A stretch of 64,000 nucleotides of DNA from the NCBI RefSeq assembly GCF_003002055.1, contig NZ_PVZF01000011.1, positions 1 through 64,000 of the forward strand. Direction: 5' to 3'. Numbering within the stretch: position 1 is the first letter of the stretch; the number at the start of each line of letters is the position of its first letter. Both the position numbers and the translations under genes were made by a program. Below the pieces are notes generated by a model. It searched no databases. It had not been told where the DNA came from and saw only the letters and a program-made list of their open reading frames with translations. Source of the stretch: Kineococcus rhizosphaerae. Lineage in GTDB: Bacteria; Actinomycetota; Actinomycetes; Actinomycetales; Kineococcaceae. Below are positions 33,327 through 42,053 of the stretch, piece by piece.

Positions 33327-34178
33327 ATGGCTCAGCGCACCTGGTTCATCACCGGTTCCAGCAGCGGCTTCGGCCGCCTGATGACCGAGCAGCTCCTGCA
33401 GCAGGGCGACCGCGTGGCGGCCACCGCCCGCGACACCTCCTCCCTGACCGACCTGAGCGAGATCCACGGCGACCGTCTCTGGACCGCCCAGCTCGACGTC
33501 ACCGACACCGCCCGGATCCGCGAGGTCGTCGCGGAGGCGTTCGCCGAGCTCGGCACGATCGACGTCGTCGTCAACAACGCCGGCTACGGCCTGTTCGGCG
33601 CGGCCGAGGAGCTGACCGACGAACTCATCGAGCACCAGCTGGCGACCAACCTCGTCGGCCCCATCCAGGTCCTGCGGGCCGCGGTGCCCCACCTGCGGGC
33701 CCAGGGCGGGGGGCGCGTCATCCAGCTGTCCACCTACGGTGGGCTGGCCACCAACCCCGGCGCCTCGCTGTACCACGCCAGCAAGTGGGGCGTGGAGGGC
33801 TTCATGGAGGCCAACGCCAAGGACCTGGCCCCGTTCGGGATCGGCATCACCATCGTCGAACCCGGTAGCGCCGCCACCGGTTTCCGCACGGGTGGCTCGC
33901 GCCTGCCGCAGCCGCTGGCCGCCTACGACGGCACGCCGGCGGCGATGAGCCGCGGCATCCAGAACCCGGCGCTGCCCTCGGTCAGCGACCCGGCCAAGGT
34001 CGCCGCGGCGATCATCGCGACCGTCGACCAGACCCCGGCCCCGCTGCGTCTGGTGACCGGCAGCGACTCCTTCAGGATCATCCGCGACGCGCTGCGCGAG
34101 CGCCTGGCCGACGTCGAAGCCCAGGAAGCCAGCGCCGCCGCCACCGATCTGGCTGCGACCACCACCAGCGGGGTGTGA
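33327..34178 (+). CDS. SDR family oxidoreductase
   Basis: 283 residues. TGSSSGFGRLM, LDVTD, VVNNAGYGLFG, catalytic Ser in QLSTYGG and YHASKWG. The TGSSSGFG form and the C-terminal extension fit the group of oxidoreductases next to MmyB-type regulators. GAGAGG lies before the ATG. Probable target of the divergent XRE gene; substrate unknown. Confidence 0.9.
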   Translation: MAQRTWFITGSSSGFGRLMTEQLLQQGDRVAATARDTSSLTDLSEIHGDRLWTAQLDVTDTARIREVVAEAFAELGTIDVVVNNAGYGLFGAAEELTDELIEHQLATNLVGPIQVLRAAVPHLRAQGGGRVIQLSTYGGLATNPGASLYHASKWGVEGFMEANAKDLAPFGIGITIVEPGSAATGFRTGGSRLPQPLAAYDGTPAAMSRGIQNPALPSVSDPAKVAAAIIATVDQTPAPLRLVTGSDSFRIIRDALRERLADVEAQEASAAATDLAATTTSGV

Positions 34179-34249
34179 GGTGGAGGTGTCCACCGCGACG
34201 CCGGTCGGCGAGCCGGTCGGTGGCGCGGCCGACGGTTGCCGTGGCAGTG

Positions 34250-34702
34250 GGTCGAGACGGGGGGCTGCCGTGGTCACCGGCGGCACCCGGGGCATCGGGT
34301 CGGCCGTCGCCCGGCACCTGGCCGGGGACGGCTGACCGGTGGCTGTGCTGGGACGCGCTCATGGCGGGCGACCTCGAGGCCGCCTGGTGGTGCACCAGGG
34401 TTGTCACGGACGGGATGCTCGGCCTGACCCGCTCCACGGCCCTGGAGCTGGCCGCGGACGCCATCCGCGTCAACGCCGTCTGCCCCGGCTACGTCCGGCC
34501 CCCCCGTGGTCGCCCCGTACCGGGCGATGCCCGATCCCGAGGCGGCTTGGCGGCACCTGAAGCAGATCTACCCCTCGGTCGGTTCGGAGAGCCGGAGGAG
34601 ATCGCTGCTGTCGTGGCCTTCCTCGTCTCCGACGGGGCCGCCCACGTCACCGGAGCCACCCGGGACGTCGATGGAGGGCTCGGTGCCCGTTTCGGCACCT
34701 GA
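34250..34702 (+). pseudogene. SDR pseudogene (internal deletion and frame breaks)
   Basis: The start AAVVTGGTRGIGSAVARHLA is followed by a stop. About 60 codons of the normal middle are missing, and the catalytic Tyr region is gone. Another frame then gives GMLGLTRSTALELAADAIRV, NAVCPGYV, and after a further frame change RFGEPEEIAAVVAFLVSDGA and GATRDVDGG. It is a decayed FabG-like gene. Confidence 0.75.
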
Positions 34703-35097
34703 CCCGTCACCTGGACCGCAGCGTCGGACCTGCTTCCTCGGCGAGCAACCGGTGGGGGGCCGTCGGCGGCGGAGCGCTTCCGCGCCGCGAGAACCCCTCG
34801 TTCACGCACCACCTGGCGATCCCGTCGCCAGTCCAGCGCTGGCCCGTCCTGGAGCACTGAGCAGCGCACCCGGCGGCCAGCGGTGAACTGCCCACGCCGA
34901 GCCGCCGGCGCTGGGGCGCGGAACAGCCTGCGTGTCCCGTTCTCGACGCGGCGCCCCCCGAGGACGGAGAACCCGGCTGCCGTCGACGATCGTGCGGCGG
35001 GACCGGTGCTCTCCGGGCGCTGCGGCACCCGGGCGGCGTCCGGTTCACCACGGCTCTCGGAAGTGCACGGAGCGACCGGCTGGCCGTCGTCGCCGCG
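34703..35097. other. Gene-free stretch after the SDR pseudogene
   Basis: About 395 bases up to the stop of the TetR gene. No family motif or clear coding bias on either strand; likely continuation of the decayed region. No IS ends or repeats found. Confidence 0.4.
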
Positions 35098-35712
35098 TCA
35101 CCTCCGCAGGAACTGCTTGGCCTCGGAGAGCGCCACGTCGAGAGCCTCGGCGACCCCCTCGAAGTCATCCTGCTCGGCGCAACGGCGGAGCGCCAGTTCC
35201 CAGGCCGCCAGCACGATGGAACAGGGCAGTCGTACGGATGGATCGGTGGGTGTCAACCCCTGCCTGGAGGCGAGTGCTCCGGCCAGGTCGTCGATCCACT
35301 CGTCCATCTTCTGCAGGTGCCGCCGACGCAGCTCCGGGTTCTCGACGTTCAACTGCATGACGGTCCGCATCTGGGGGACGTCTCGCAACACCGCCTCGAC
35401 AGCCACGTTCAGCGCGGCACGCAGGGCTTGCAGGGGCGTCTCACGAACGGGTCTGTCCAGCAGTCGGATCGCGGCATCTCGCCCCAGGTTCTCGACCGGC
35501 TGCAGGACAGCGTCTTCCTTGGACGCGAAGTACCTGAAGAAGGTCCGTCCCGAGACCCCGACCGAAGCGGCGATCGCCTCCACCGTGGTGCCGGCGTACC
35601 CCACCTCCTGGAACATGCGCACGGCAGCGGCCGACAGCTCGCTGCGGATGGCGTCCTTCGTCCTCTCCCGCACACCCTTGGGTGCGGCCGGAGCAGCAGC
35701 TGGGTGTTCCAC
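35098..35712 (-). CDS. TetR family transcriptional regulator
   Basis: 204 residues. Helix-turn-helix AGTTVEAIAASVGVSGRTFF followed by RYFASKEDAV, with an all-helical ligand domain. GTG 35712 is six bases after TACGCT (35724-35719), so the shorter start is chosen over 35736. Divergent from an MBL-fold hydrolase across 258 bp that contain a palindrome (35922-35936). Confidence 0.88.
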   Translation of the reverse strand: MEHPAAAPAAPKGVRERTKDAIRSELSAAAVRMFQEVGYAGTTVEAIAASVGVSGRTFFRYFASKEDAVLQPVENLGRDAAIRLLDRPVRETPLQALRAALNVAVEAVLRDVPQMRTVMQLNVENPELRRRHLQKMDEWIDDLAGALASRQGLTPTDPSVRLPCSIVLAAWELALRRCAEQDDFEGVAEALDVALSEAKQFLRR

Positions 35713-35921
35713 GACTCCAGCGTACCTTTCCGTCACCCGCTACCCGCGCGTCACCCTGTGACAGCTTCTGGCCGGCCAGCCGGCCGGACCGCGGCGCGGC
35801 AGACCCCCGGTTCTGACGGATCCACGCACGAGCACCTGACTGTCGCGCGGAGAACTCCTCACGCCGACGCGGAAGGCTTTCCCCACGGCCTACCAGCAGG
35901 TACATTCACTCGACGTCATCC

Positions 35922-35936
35922 TGTCATTGACTGACA
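35922..35936. promoter_or_regulatory. TGTCA-N5-TGACA palindrome before the MBL gene
   Basis: TGTCATTGACTGACA lies 35-50 bp before the MBL-fold start and overlaps TTGACT, a possible -35. A plausible operator for the divergent TetR. Confidence 0.45.
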
Positions 35937-35970
35937 CAAAGTTAGCGACCGACGAAGCTGGAGCACCCTC

Positions 35971-36822
35971 ATGACCGACAAGATCACCATCGGCGAGTTC
36001 ACCGTCACCGTCCTGACCGACGGCGCCTCCCACCTCCCGCCGTCGGCGTACCCCGGAGCTGACTTCACGAAGTACCCCGACACCCTCGACGCCACGGGCA
36101 CCCACGAGATCCGCCTGGGTGCCCACCTGGTGCAGGGTCCGCACGGGACGTTCCTCGTGGACGCCGGCGCCGGGGAGCTGTCCATGCCCTTCCCCCCTGA
36201 ACTCGCCGCGGCCAACGGCCTGACCAACCCGCCACCCACCATGGCCAGCGCGGGGGCGCTTCCCGCCGCCCTCGCTGCGGAGGGGGTCGCACCCGAGGAC
36301 ATCACCGAAATCTTCACCACCCACCTGCACCTGGACCACATCGGGTGGATCGTGAAGGACGGGCGGCCGTTCTTCCCGAACGCCACCGTGCACTACGGCG
36401 CCGAGGACTGGGCGCTGCTCGTCGATGGAGCTCCGGCGGACGACCCTGCCCGCATCGTCATGGAATCCGCCCGGGAGGCGGGCATCCTGCGGACCTACGC
36501 CGCCGGGGAGAGTCAGCTCCTTCCCGGCGTCTCGGCCGTCCACGCACCTGGTCACACGCCCGGGCACGTCACCGTGACGCTGAGCTCGCAGGGCCAGAGG
36601 TTGTGGTTCGTGGGCGACCTGATCGAGCTGCCCGCCCAGCTGAACGACGAGAACATCCACTTCATGACGGACGTCGACCGGGACACCGCCGGCAGCGCCC
36701 GCCGCCGGATCTTCGAGCAGGCCAAGGAGGGCCGCGTCGTGATCGCGGCATCGCACTTGAGCGATCCCTCCTTCGCCCTCATCACCGAGGACGACACCTG
36801 GGTCGACGCGACCGCCCGCTGA
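35971..36822 (+). CDS. MBL-fold metallo-hydrolase
   Basis: 283 residues. Metal site THLHLDHIGW, later APGHTPGH, WFVGDLIE and a final ASHL. The arrangement resembles lactonase-like (quorum-quenching type) MBL proteins, but substrate is not decided by the motifs. Cytoplasmic. Controlled probably by the divergent TetR. Confidence 0.88.
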   Translation: MTDKITIGEFTVTVLTDGASHLPPSAYPGADFTKYPDTLDATGTHEIRLGAHLVQGPHGTFLVDAGAGELSMPFPPELAAANGLTNPPPTMASAGALPAALAAEGVAPEDITEIFTTHLHLDHIGWIVKDGRPFFPNATVHYGAEDWALLVDGAPADDPARIVMESAREAGILRTYAAGESQLLPGVSAVHAPGHTPGHVTVTLSSQGQRLWFVGDLIELPAQLNDENIHFMTDVDRDTAGSARRRIFEQAKEGRVVIAASHLSDPSFALITEDDTWVDATAR

Positions 36823-36924
36823 GGCCCGACGGACCGGCGTCCACCTGACCCACCACCGGTCCACCCGGTCGACGACCTCCACCCCGACCCGGCCGAGCGG
36901 GACGGACTCCTGGGCCGCGCCGAT

Positions 36925-38694
36925 CTACGCGCGGTCCCGGCGCAGGGCGAACCACACGACCTTGCCGCCGAGCGCCGCGTCGGGCAGCGGGCGGAACCCC
37001 CAGTCGTGCGCCGCGCCGCTGACCAGCTGCAGGCCGCGTCCGGACAGGGCGTCGTCGTCGTGCGCCAGGAGCTCGGGGAGACGGTCGTTCTCGTCCTCGA
37101 CCTCCACGAGCAACCGGTCGGCGGTGCTGGCCACCCGGACGCGGATCTCGCTGCGGGCGTGGATGACGGCGTTCGCCACGAGTTCGCTCACGAGGAGCTC
37201 GGCGACGTCGACGTCGTCCGCCGGCCACCCGCCGGTCCCGGCGACGGAGCGGACGGCCCCCCGCGCGACCGGGGCCGACCGGGGTTCGGGCGAGAGCACC
37301 ACGACCCGTGTCACCGTGTCGGAGTCCCCGGCCGGTTCCCGCGCCGGGGCCGGCTCGGGGGGGCCGGTGGACGCGGGGACCCGCAGCACCAGCAGCGTCC
37401 GGTCGTCGCGCGCGTCCCGCGTCCCGGCCGGCTCGGCCGGGTCCGGGTCCGGGTCGAGGAGGGTGCCGGCGAGCGCCGCGCACACCGTGGAGGCGTCCCC
37501 GACGTCGGCGACCCCGCCCAGCGTCTGGGCGAGGGACCCGATGCCGGTCATGACCTCGGTGTCGCGGCTCTCCACGACACCGTCGGTGACGAGCACCAGG
37601 ACGCTGCCGACGGGGAGGCGGCGACGGTGCTCGGACCGGGCGGCGGGCCAGTCGACGCCCAGCAGCGGTTCCCCGCCGTCCTGCAGGACCTCGACGGTCC
37701 CGTCCGGGTGGCGCAGCACCGGCGGGGGGTGCCCGGCGTCGGCCCAGCGCACGTCCAGCGCGCCGTCGTCCGTGCGGGTCGCGGTCACCAGCACGGCCGT
37801 GGCGGTGATGCCCGGCTCCAGGGCGGCGACCGCGGCGTCCAGCCGGTCCAGCAGCGCGCCCGGCCCGTCGTCGCTGTCGTAGGCCAGCCCGCGCAGCAGC
37901 GTCCGCACCCTCGTCATGGCCGCCGCCGCGAGGGGGTCGTGCCCGGCGACGTCCCCCACGGCCACCACCACGTCACCGCGGGCCCGGACGAAGGTGTCGT
38001 AGAAGTCCCCGCCGATCTCGGCGCCGTCCGCGGCGGGCAGGTAGCAGGCCGCGAGGTCGAGACCGTCCACCGCGGGCAGGTCCGGCAGCACCCCGCGCTG
38101 CAGGGCCCGCGCCATCCGGCCCAGGAGGGCGGTGGCCCGCTGGTCCTGCCCGGCGACCAGGAGCCGCTGCACCGTGGGCGCGCAGTGCGCGGCGAAGACC
38201 TCCAGGACGGCCACCTCGGCCGCGGTGAACTCCGCCGGGTCGGTCCAGGAGACGGCGAGGCTGCCGACGACCTCGCCCTCGGTCCGCAGCGGCAGCAGCG
38301 CCCAGCGGGCCCGCTGGGTGACGTCGACGACCTCGGCCATCCGGGGGTGCACGCGGGCGGCCGCGTCGCGGTCCGGCACGAGGAAGGTGCGGCCCTCGCG
38401 GGCCGCGCGGCACGCGGGCAGCGGGCTGTCGGCGGGTTCGTAGAGGAACCGGGCGCGCAGTCCCGGCGTGAACGACGTGCTCAGCGCGAGCTGCCACCCG
38501 CCGTCGGCGGCGGGCGTGACGATGCCGCACCCGTCCGCGGACAACGCCGGCACCCCGAGGCGGACCAGGGAGCGGACCACGTCCTCCAGGGACAGGGCCA
38601 GGCTCAGGTCCAGCGCGAACCGCGCGACCGCCTCCCACGGGGAGTCGTCGACCGGGCGGGGACCGGAGGCCTCGGCGGAACCCTCGACGGACAT
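36925..38694 (-). CDS. GAF-PP2C-HATPase sensor phosphatase (SpoIIE/RsbU-RsbW type)
   Basis: 589 residues. GAF sensor (about 20-185), PP2C/SpoIIE phosphatase (about 195-435: GGDFYDTFVRARGDVVVAVG with GDVAGHD, TDGVVESRD, DDRTLLVLR), then an RsbW-like histidine-kinase ATPase (about 460-589: ELLVSELVANAVIHA, DENDRLPEL, GRGLQLVSGAAHDWG). All phosphatase metal residues are present. It would both phosphorylate and dephosphorylate STAS-domain partners in sigma-factor control. A STAS protein is coded at 43413-43751. GGAG-like site before the ATG is weak. Confidence 0.92.
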   Translation of the reverse strand: MSVEGSAEASGPRPVDDSPWEAVARFALDLSLALSLEDVVRSLVRLGVPALSADGCGIVTPAADGGWQLALSTSFTPGLRARFLYEPADSPLPACRAAREGRTFLVPDRDAAARVHPRMAEVVDVTQRARWALLPLRTEGEVVGSLAVSWTDPAEFTAAEVAVLEVFAAHCAPTVQRLLVAGQDQRATALLGRMARALQRGVLPDLPAVDGLDLAACYLPAADGAEIGGDFYDTFVRARGDVVVAVGDVAGHDPLAAAAMTRVRTLLRGLAYDSDDGPGALLDRLDAAVAALEPGITATAVLVTATRTDDGALDVRWADAGHPPPVLRHPDGTVEVLQDGGEPLLGVDWPAARSEHRRRLPVGSVLVLVTDGVVESRDTEVMTGIGSLAQTLGGVADVGDASTVCAALAGTLLDPDPDPAEPAGTRDARDDRTLLVLRVPASTGPPEPAPAREPAGDSDTVTRVVVLSPEPRSAPVARGAVRSVAGTGGWPADDVDVAELLVSELVANAVIHARSEIRVRVASTADRLLVEVEDENDRLPELLAHDDDALSGRGLQLVSGAAHDWGFRPLPDAALGGKVVWFALRRDRA

Positions 38695-38897
38695 GTCGGC
38701 CCCTGGTCGTCGACGCGGAGTGTGGGTGGCACTGGTGGCGCTGAGCAGCGGTGCGTGGCGCGGGCCCGGGTTCGACCCGTCGACCACTCCAGCACACCTG
38801 CTCCACCGGGACACCGGCTCCCGCCCGGCGGGACCCGGGGTCCGCCGGACCCACCGGCCGGGGTGCGGGCCCGACGTCGCCGGGTGAGGCTGGCCGG

Positions 38898-39836
38898 GTG
38901 CCTCTCCTGCTGCCCGCCCGGGTGCGGTCCGGGTTCCGGGCCAGGGTCTCCGGCGACCCCGGCGGTGCGCCGGACTGGGTCCGCGACATCGCCACCGTCG
39001 GGGACGGACCCGGCTGGTTCGAACCGGACGGGGTGGTCTGGCGCGTGCACGGCGACCTGTCGACGCTGGTCGGGGGCATCGCGGCGCTGCTGGGGCAGGC
39101 GACGCACCCGCTGGCCCTGGCGGGGGTGCAGCGCCACTCCTCCTACCGCACCGACCCCTGGAAGCGGCTGGCCGGCACGGCGCGCTGGCTCGTGGTGTCC
39201 ACGTTCGGGTCGGCGGAGCTGGCGGAGCGCGAGGCCGCGCGCGTGCGGGGGATGCACGCGCGGGTCACCGGCCGCACCGACGACGGCCGGGCCTACGCCG
39301 CCTCGGACCCCGCGCTGCTGCGGTGGGTGCACCTGGCCTTCACCGATGCCTTCCTCGCCGCGAACGACGCGTGCGGGCACGACCTGACCCGCCGGTTCGG
39401 CCGCGGCTGGGGCGACGTCTACGTCCGCGACTGGGCCCGCAGCGCCCGCGCCCTGGGCGCGGACGACCTGCCGGCCGACCGGGCCGGGCTCGCCGAGGCG
39501 CTGCGGGCCGTGCGCCCGGTGCTGGCGCCGGTGCCCGCCGACCTGCGGGCGTTCATCGGCGGGCCGGCCGGGCTGAACCGGGTCGAGCGCGCCGTCTACG
39601 CGCGGCTGGCCACCGCCGGCGGGCTGGTCCTGTCCCCCGAACTGGCCGACCTGGCGGGGGTGCCGGGGCGCGGGGCGAGGGGTCCGCGCGAGGTCCGGGA
39701 GCTGCGCCGCGCGCGGTGGTCCCTGCGGGCGCTGCAGCTCTCGCTGGGCCCGTACAGCCCCTCGGAGCAGGCCGCCCGGTACCGCATCGGCTGGGCCCCG
39801 CGGCCGGAGTGGCTGGCGGCCCCGCCCGCCGCGTGA
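38898..39836 (+). CDS. MpaB-like oxygenase domain (DUF2236) protein
   Basis: 312 residues, mostly helical. The N-terminal block (HGDLSTLVGGIAALLGQATH) with QRHSSYRTDPWKRL and later VSTFGSAELAEREAARVRGM are hallmarks of the latex-clearing/MpaB heme oxygenase-like family. Chemistry in bacteria is mostly unknown. GTG 38898 is the first start that keeps the family N-terminus; divergent from the sensor phosphatase. Confidence 0.8.
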   Translation: MPLLLPARVRSGFRARVSGDPGGAPDWVRDIATVGDGPGWFEPDGVVWRVHGDLSTLVGGIAALLGQATHPLALAGVQRHSSYRTDPWKRLAGTARWLVVSTFGSAELAEREAARVRGMHARVTGRTDDGRAYAASDPALLRWVHLAFTDAFLAANDACGHDLTRRFGRGWGDVYVRDWARSARALGADDLPADRAGLAEALRAVRPVLAPVPADLRAFIGGPAGLNRVERAVYARLATAGGLVLSPELADLAGVPGRGARGPREVRELRRARWSLRALQLSLGPYSPSEQAARYRIGWAPRPEWLAAPPAA

Positions 39837-39873
39837 GGCCGCCGGACGCGCGGCGCGCACCCCCGCCCGGGCG

Positions 39874-39879
39874 TACGGT
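39874..39879 (+). promoter_or_regulatory. -10 box TACGGT of a leaderless transcript
   Basis: TACGGT, six bases, then GTG 39886 of a small hypothetical gene. Confidence 0.5.
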
Positions 39880-39885
39880 GCGCGG

Positions 39886-40179
39886 GTGCGCAACCACGGC
39901 GGCAGCGGTGACTACGTCGAGGGCGAGCGGGTGTTCGCCCCGCCGGCGGGGAGCCTGGACCCCGACTGGGTCGCGGGGCTGGTCCTGGACCGGATGGGCG
40001 TGAGCGCCGCCGTCCCGCGCCACGTCCTGGCCGCCGCCGCCCAGGCCGACGGGGACGCCCGGCGCCGGGGCGTGCCCGAGGGGGCCCGGCGGCAGGCGCT
40101 GACCGGGCTGCCGGCCGCCGTGGCCCGCGAGGTCGTGCGGGCGGTGGAGGACTTCGTCGCCGCCTACGGCGTGGACTGA
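39886..40179 (+). CDS. Small hypothetical protein
   Basis: 97 residues. A flexible Gly-rich start (RNHGGSGDYVEGERVF) is followed by a helical part with VAGLVLDRMGVSAAVPRHVL and LPAAVAREVVRAVEDFVAAY. No family recognised. Its own leaderless-type promoter supports it as a gene. Confidence 0.65.
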   Translation: MRNHGGSGDYVEGERVFAPPAGSLDPDWVAGLVLDRMGVSAAVPRHVLAAAAQADGDARRRGVPEGARRQALTGLPAAVAREVVRAVEDFVAAYGVD

Positions 40180-40195
40180 CCCCCGGACCCCGCCC

Positions 40196-40564
40196 TCAGC
40201 GGGCGAGCAGCGTCGTGAGGCGGGTGATCCGCCCGCCGGCGATCGTGGCGAGGTCGATCCCGCGGGCGAGAGGCTGCGCCCCGGGCACGCCGAACGTCCA
40301 GGTCAGCGCCGCCTGCTCCCCCGTCCCGTAGACCGGGGAGTCGGCCGCGAAGACGGCCTCGGCGGGGGCCCGGTCCAGGATGGCCCCGGCCCGCTCCAGG
40401 AGGGCCGGGACGCCGTGCGTCGTCTCCTCCTCGTCACCGAAGACGACGTCCTCGCCGAAGAGGCGTTCGGCCGCCGCCCGCCGGGCGGCGGGGTCGCGCT
40501 GGCCGAAGACGTCCAGCAGGTTGGCGCGCATCAGCGCCTCGGTCTCGATCCGGGTCTCGTCCAC
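40196..40564 (-). CDS. SnoaL/NTF2-like domain protein
   Basis: 122 residues of the cone-shaped NTF2 fold (LMRANLLDVFGQRDPAARRA, FGEDVVFGDEEE, WTFGVPGAQPLARGIDLATI). Such proteins bind or isomerise small ligands. GGAGG lies before GTG 40564. It follows the SDR on the same strand with 20 bp between, so both are in one operon. Confidence 0.82.
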   Translation of the reverse strand: MDETRIETEALMRANLLDVFGQRDPAARRAAAERLFGEDVVFGDEEETTHGVPALLERAGAILDRAPAEAVFAADSPVYGTGEQAALTWTFGVPGAQPLARGIDLATIAGGRITRLTTLLAR

Positions 40565-40584
40565 CCGTGTCCTCCGGTGCTCGC

Positions 40585-41346
40585 TCAGAACTGACTGGTC
40601 CCGCCGTCGACGTAGATCTCGGCTCCCGTCATGTAACTGCTCCCGGGCCCGGCGAGGAAGAGGACCGCGTCGGCGATCTCCTCGGGCCGTCCGAGGCGGC
40701 CCATCGGGACGCCCGCCGCCAGGCCGTCGAGCAGCTGCTCCGCACCCGCGGCGTCGGGGGCCAGGCCGGACAGGCCCGGCGTGCCGATCGGGCCGGGGGC
40801 CACGCTGTTGACGCGCACCCCGCGGCCGGCGAGCTCGGCGGCCCAGGACCGGGTGAAGGAGCGCAGCGCGGCCTTGGTGGCGGCGTAGACGCTGAACGAC
40901 GGGCTGGCCTTGACGTCGACGTTGGAGCCGGTCAGTACGACGGAGGCACCGGGGTTCAGCAGCGGCAGCGCCTTCTGGACGGTGAACAGGGTGCCGCCGA
41001 CGTTCGTCGCGAACGTCGACTCGTAGTGCTCCCAGGTGATGTCGGCCAGCGCGGCGAACTCGCCGCCGCCGGCGTTGGCGACGACGACGTCGAGGCCGTG
41101 GCCGCGTTCGGCGACCACGGCGTAGAGGCGGTCGAGGTCGGCCAGGTCGGCCACGTCGGCGCGCACCCCGGTGGCCGAGCCCGGGCGGACGGCGCCGAGG
41201 GCGGCGACGGCCGCGTCGAGCGCCTCCTGCCGGCGGCCGGTGACGACGACGTGCGCGCCCTGCTCGACGAAGCGGTGCGCGACGGCCAGGCCGATGCCGG
41301 AGGTGCCCCCGGTGACCAGGGCCGTCTTGTCCTGCAGCTGTTCCAC
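40585..41346 (-). CDS. SDR family oxidoreductase
   Basis: 253 residues. TGGTSGIGLAVA, RADVAD, VVANAGGG (in place of NNAG), catalytic Ser in LTGSNVD, YAATKAAL, and the C-terminal GRLGRPEEIADAVLFLAG and DGGTSQF blocks. Substrate unknown. Divergent from a TetR gene with two TACCG-type operators between; operon with the SnoaL-like gene. Confidence 0.92.
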   Translation of the reverse strand: MEQLQDKTALVTGGTSGIGLAVAHRFVEQGAHVVVTGRRQEALDAAVAALGAVRPGSATGVRADVADLADLDRLYAVVAERGHGLDVVVANAGGGEFAALADITWEHYESTFATNVGGTLFTVQKALPLLNPGASVVLTGSNVDVKASPSFSVYAATKAALRSFTRSWAAELAGRGVRVNSVAPGPIGTPGLSGLAPDAAGAEQLLDGLAAGVPMGRLGRPEEIADAVLFLAGPGSSYMTGAEIYVDGGTSQF

Positions 41347-41365
41347 GATCTCTCCCCAGGTATGT

Positions 41366-41432
41366 GTACCGTTCGGTACTGATGTGGAACGTAGACCTCC
41401 GCACCGTCGCTGTCAAATCTGTACCGATCGGT
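41366..41432. promoter_or_regulatory. Two TACCG-N2-CGGTA-type TetR operators
   Basis: GTACCGTTCGGTAC (41366-41379) and ACCGATCGGT (41423-41432, preceded by GT) are palindromes with the TACCG half sites used by many TetR proteins of this group. The first lies before the SDR, the second between -35 and -10 of the TetR gene. Confidence 0.7.
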
Positions 41433-41438
41433 TAGGAT
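41433..41438 (+). promoter_or_regulatory. -10 box TAGGAT of the leaderless TetR gene
   Basis: TAGGAT, six bases, then GTG 41445. TGTCAA 16 bp upstream is a possible -35. The operator abuts the -10. Confidence 0.55.
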
Positions 41439-41444
41439 GTCGGC

Positions 41445-42041
41445 GTGGCAGCACGAGGACGACCCCGGGGGTTCGACGCCGACGCGGCCCTCGACCGCGC
41501 GGTCGAGGTGTTCTGGCGGCACGGGTACGAGGGCGCCTCCCTCAGCGACCTCACGGAGGCGATGGGCGTCAACCGCCCCAGCCTGTACGCCGCCTTCGGC
41601 GACAAGGAGCAGCTGTTCCACCGGGCCGTCGCCCGCTACGCCGAGGTCGACATGGCCTACGCCCGCGCCGCCCTGGCCGAACCCACGGCCGCCCGGGTCG
41701 TCGCCGCCTTCCTGCGCGCCAACGTCGAGGCCCTCACCCGACCCGACCGGCCCGCGGGCTGCCTGTCGATCCAGGGCGGCCTCGCGTGCGGCCGCGACAA
41801 CGGGCAGGTCGCCGAGTTCCTCGCCGCCAGCCGCCTCGCCGGCGAGGCCACCTTCGCCGACCGGTTCGCCACCGCCGTCGCCGACGGCGACCTGCCCGCC
41901 GGCACCGACCCCGCCACCCTCGCCCGGTTCGTCATGGCCGTCAGCGAGGGCCACGCCGTCCACGCCGCCGCCGGCGTCGGGCGCGCCGACCTGCTGGCCT
42001 CCGTGGAGTTCGCGCTGCGCGCGGTCCCCGGCGCGGGCTGA
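41445..42041 (+). CDS. TetR family transcriptional regulator
   Basis: 198 residues. Typical RGRPRGFDADAALDRAVEVF, GASLSDLTEAMGVNRPSLYA with AFGDKEQLF, and a ligand domain containing RPAGCLSIQGGL, the form of regulators that often respond to reactive aldehydes or quinones. The GTG is at the inferred transcript start. Represses itself and the divergent SDR-SnoaL operon, by inference from the operators. Confidence 0.9.
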   Translation: MAARGRPRGFDADAALDRAVEVFWRHGYEGASLSDLTEAMGVNRPSLYAAFGDKEQLFHRAVARYAEVDMAYARAALAEPTAARVVAAFLRANVEALTRPDRPAGCLSIQGGLACGRDNGQVAEFLAASRLAGEATFADRFATAVADGDLPAGTDPATLARFVMAVSEGHAVHAAAGVGRADLLASVEFALRAVPGAG

Positions 42042-42053
42042 GCGGCCGCCCGG

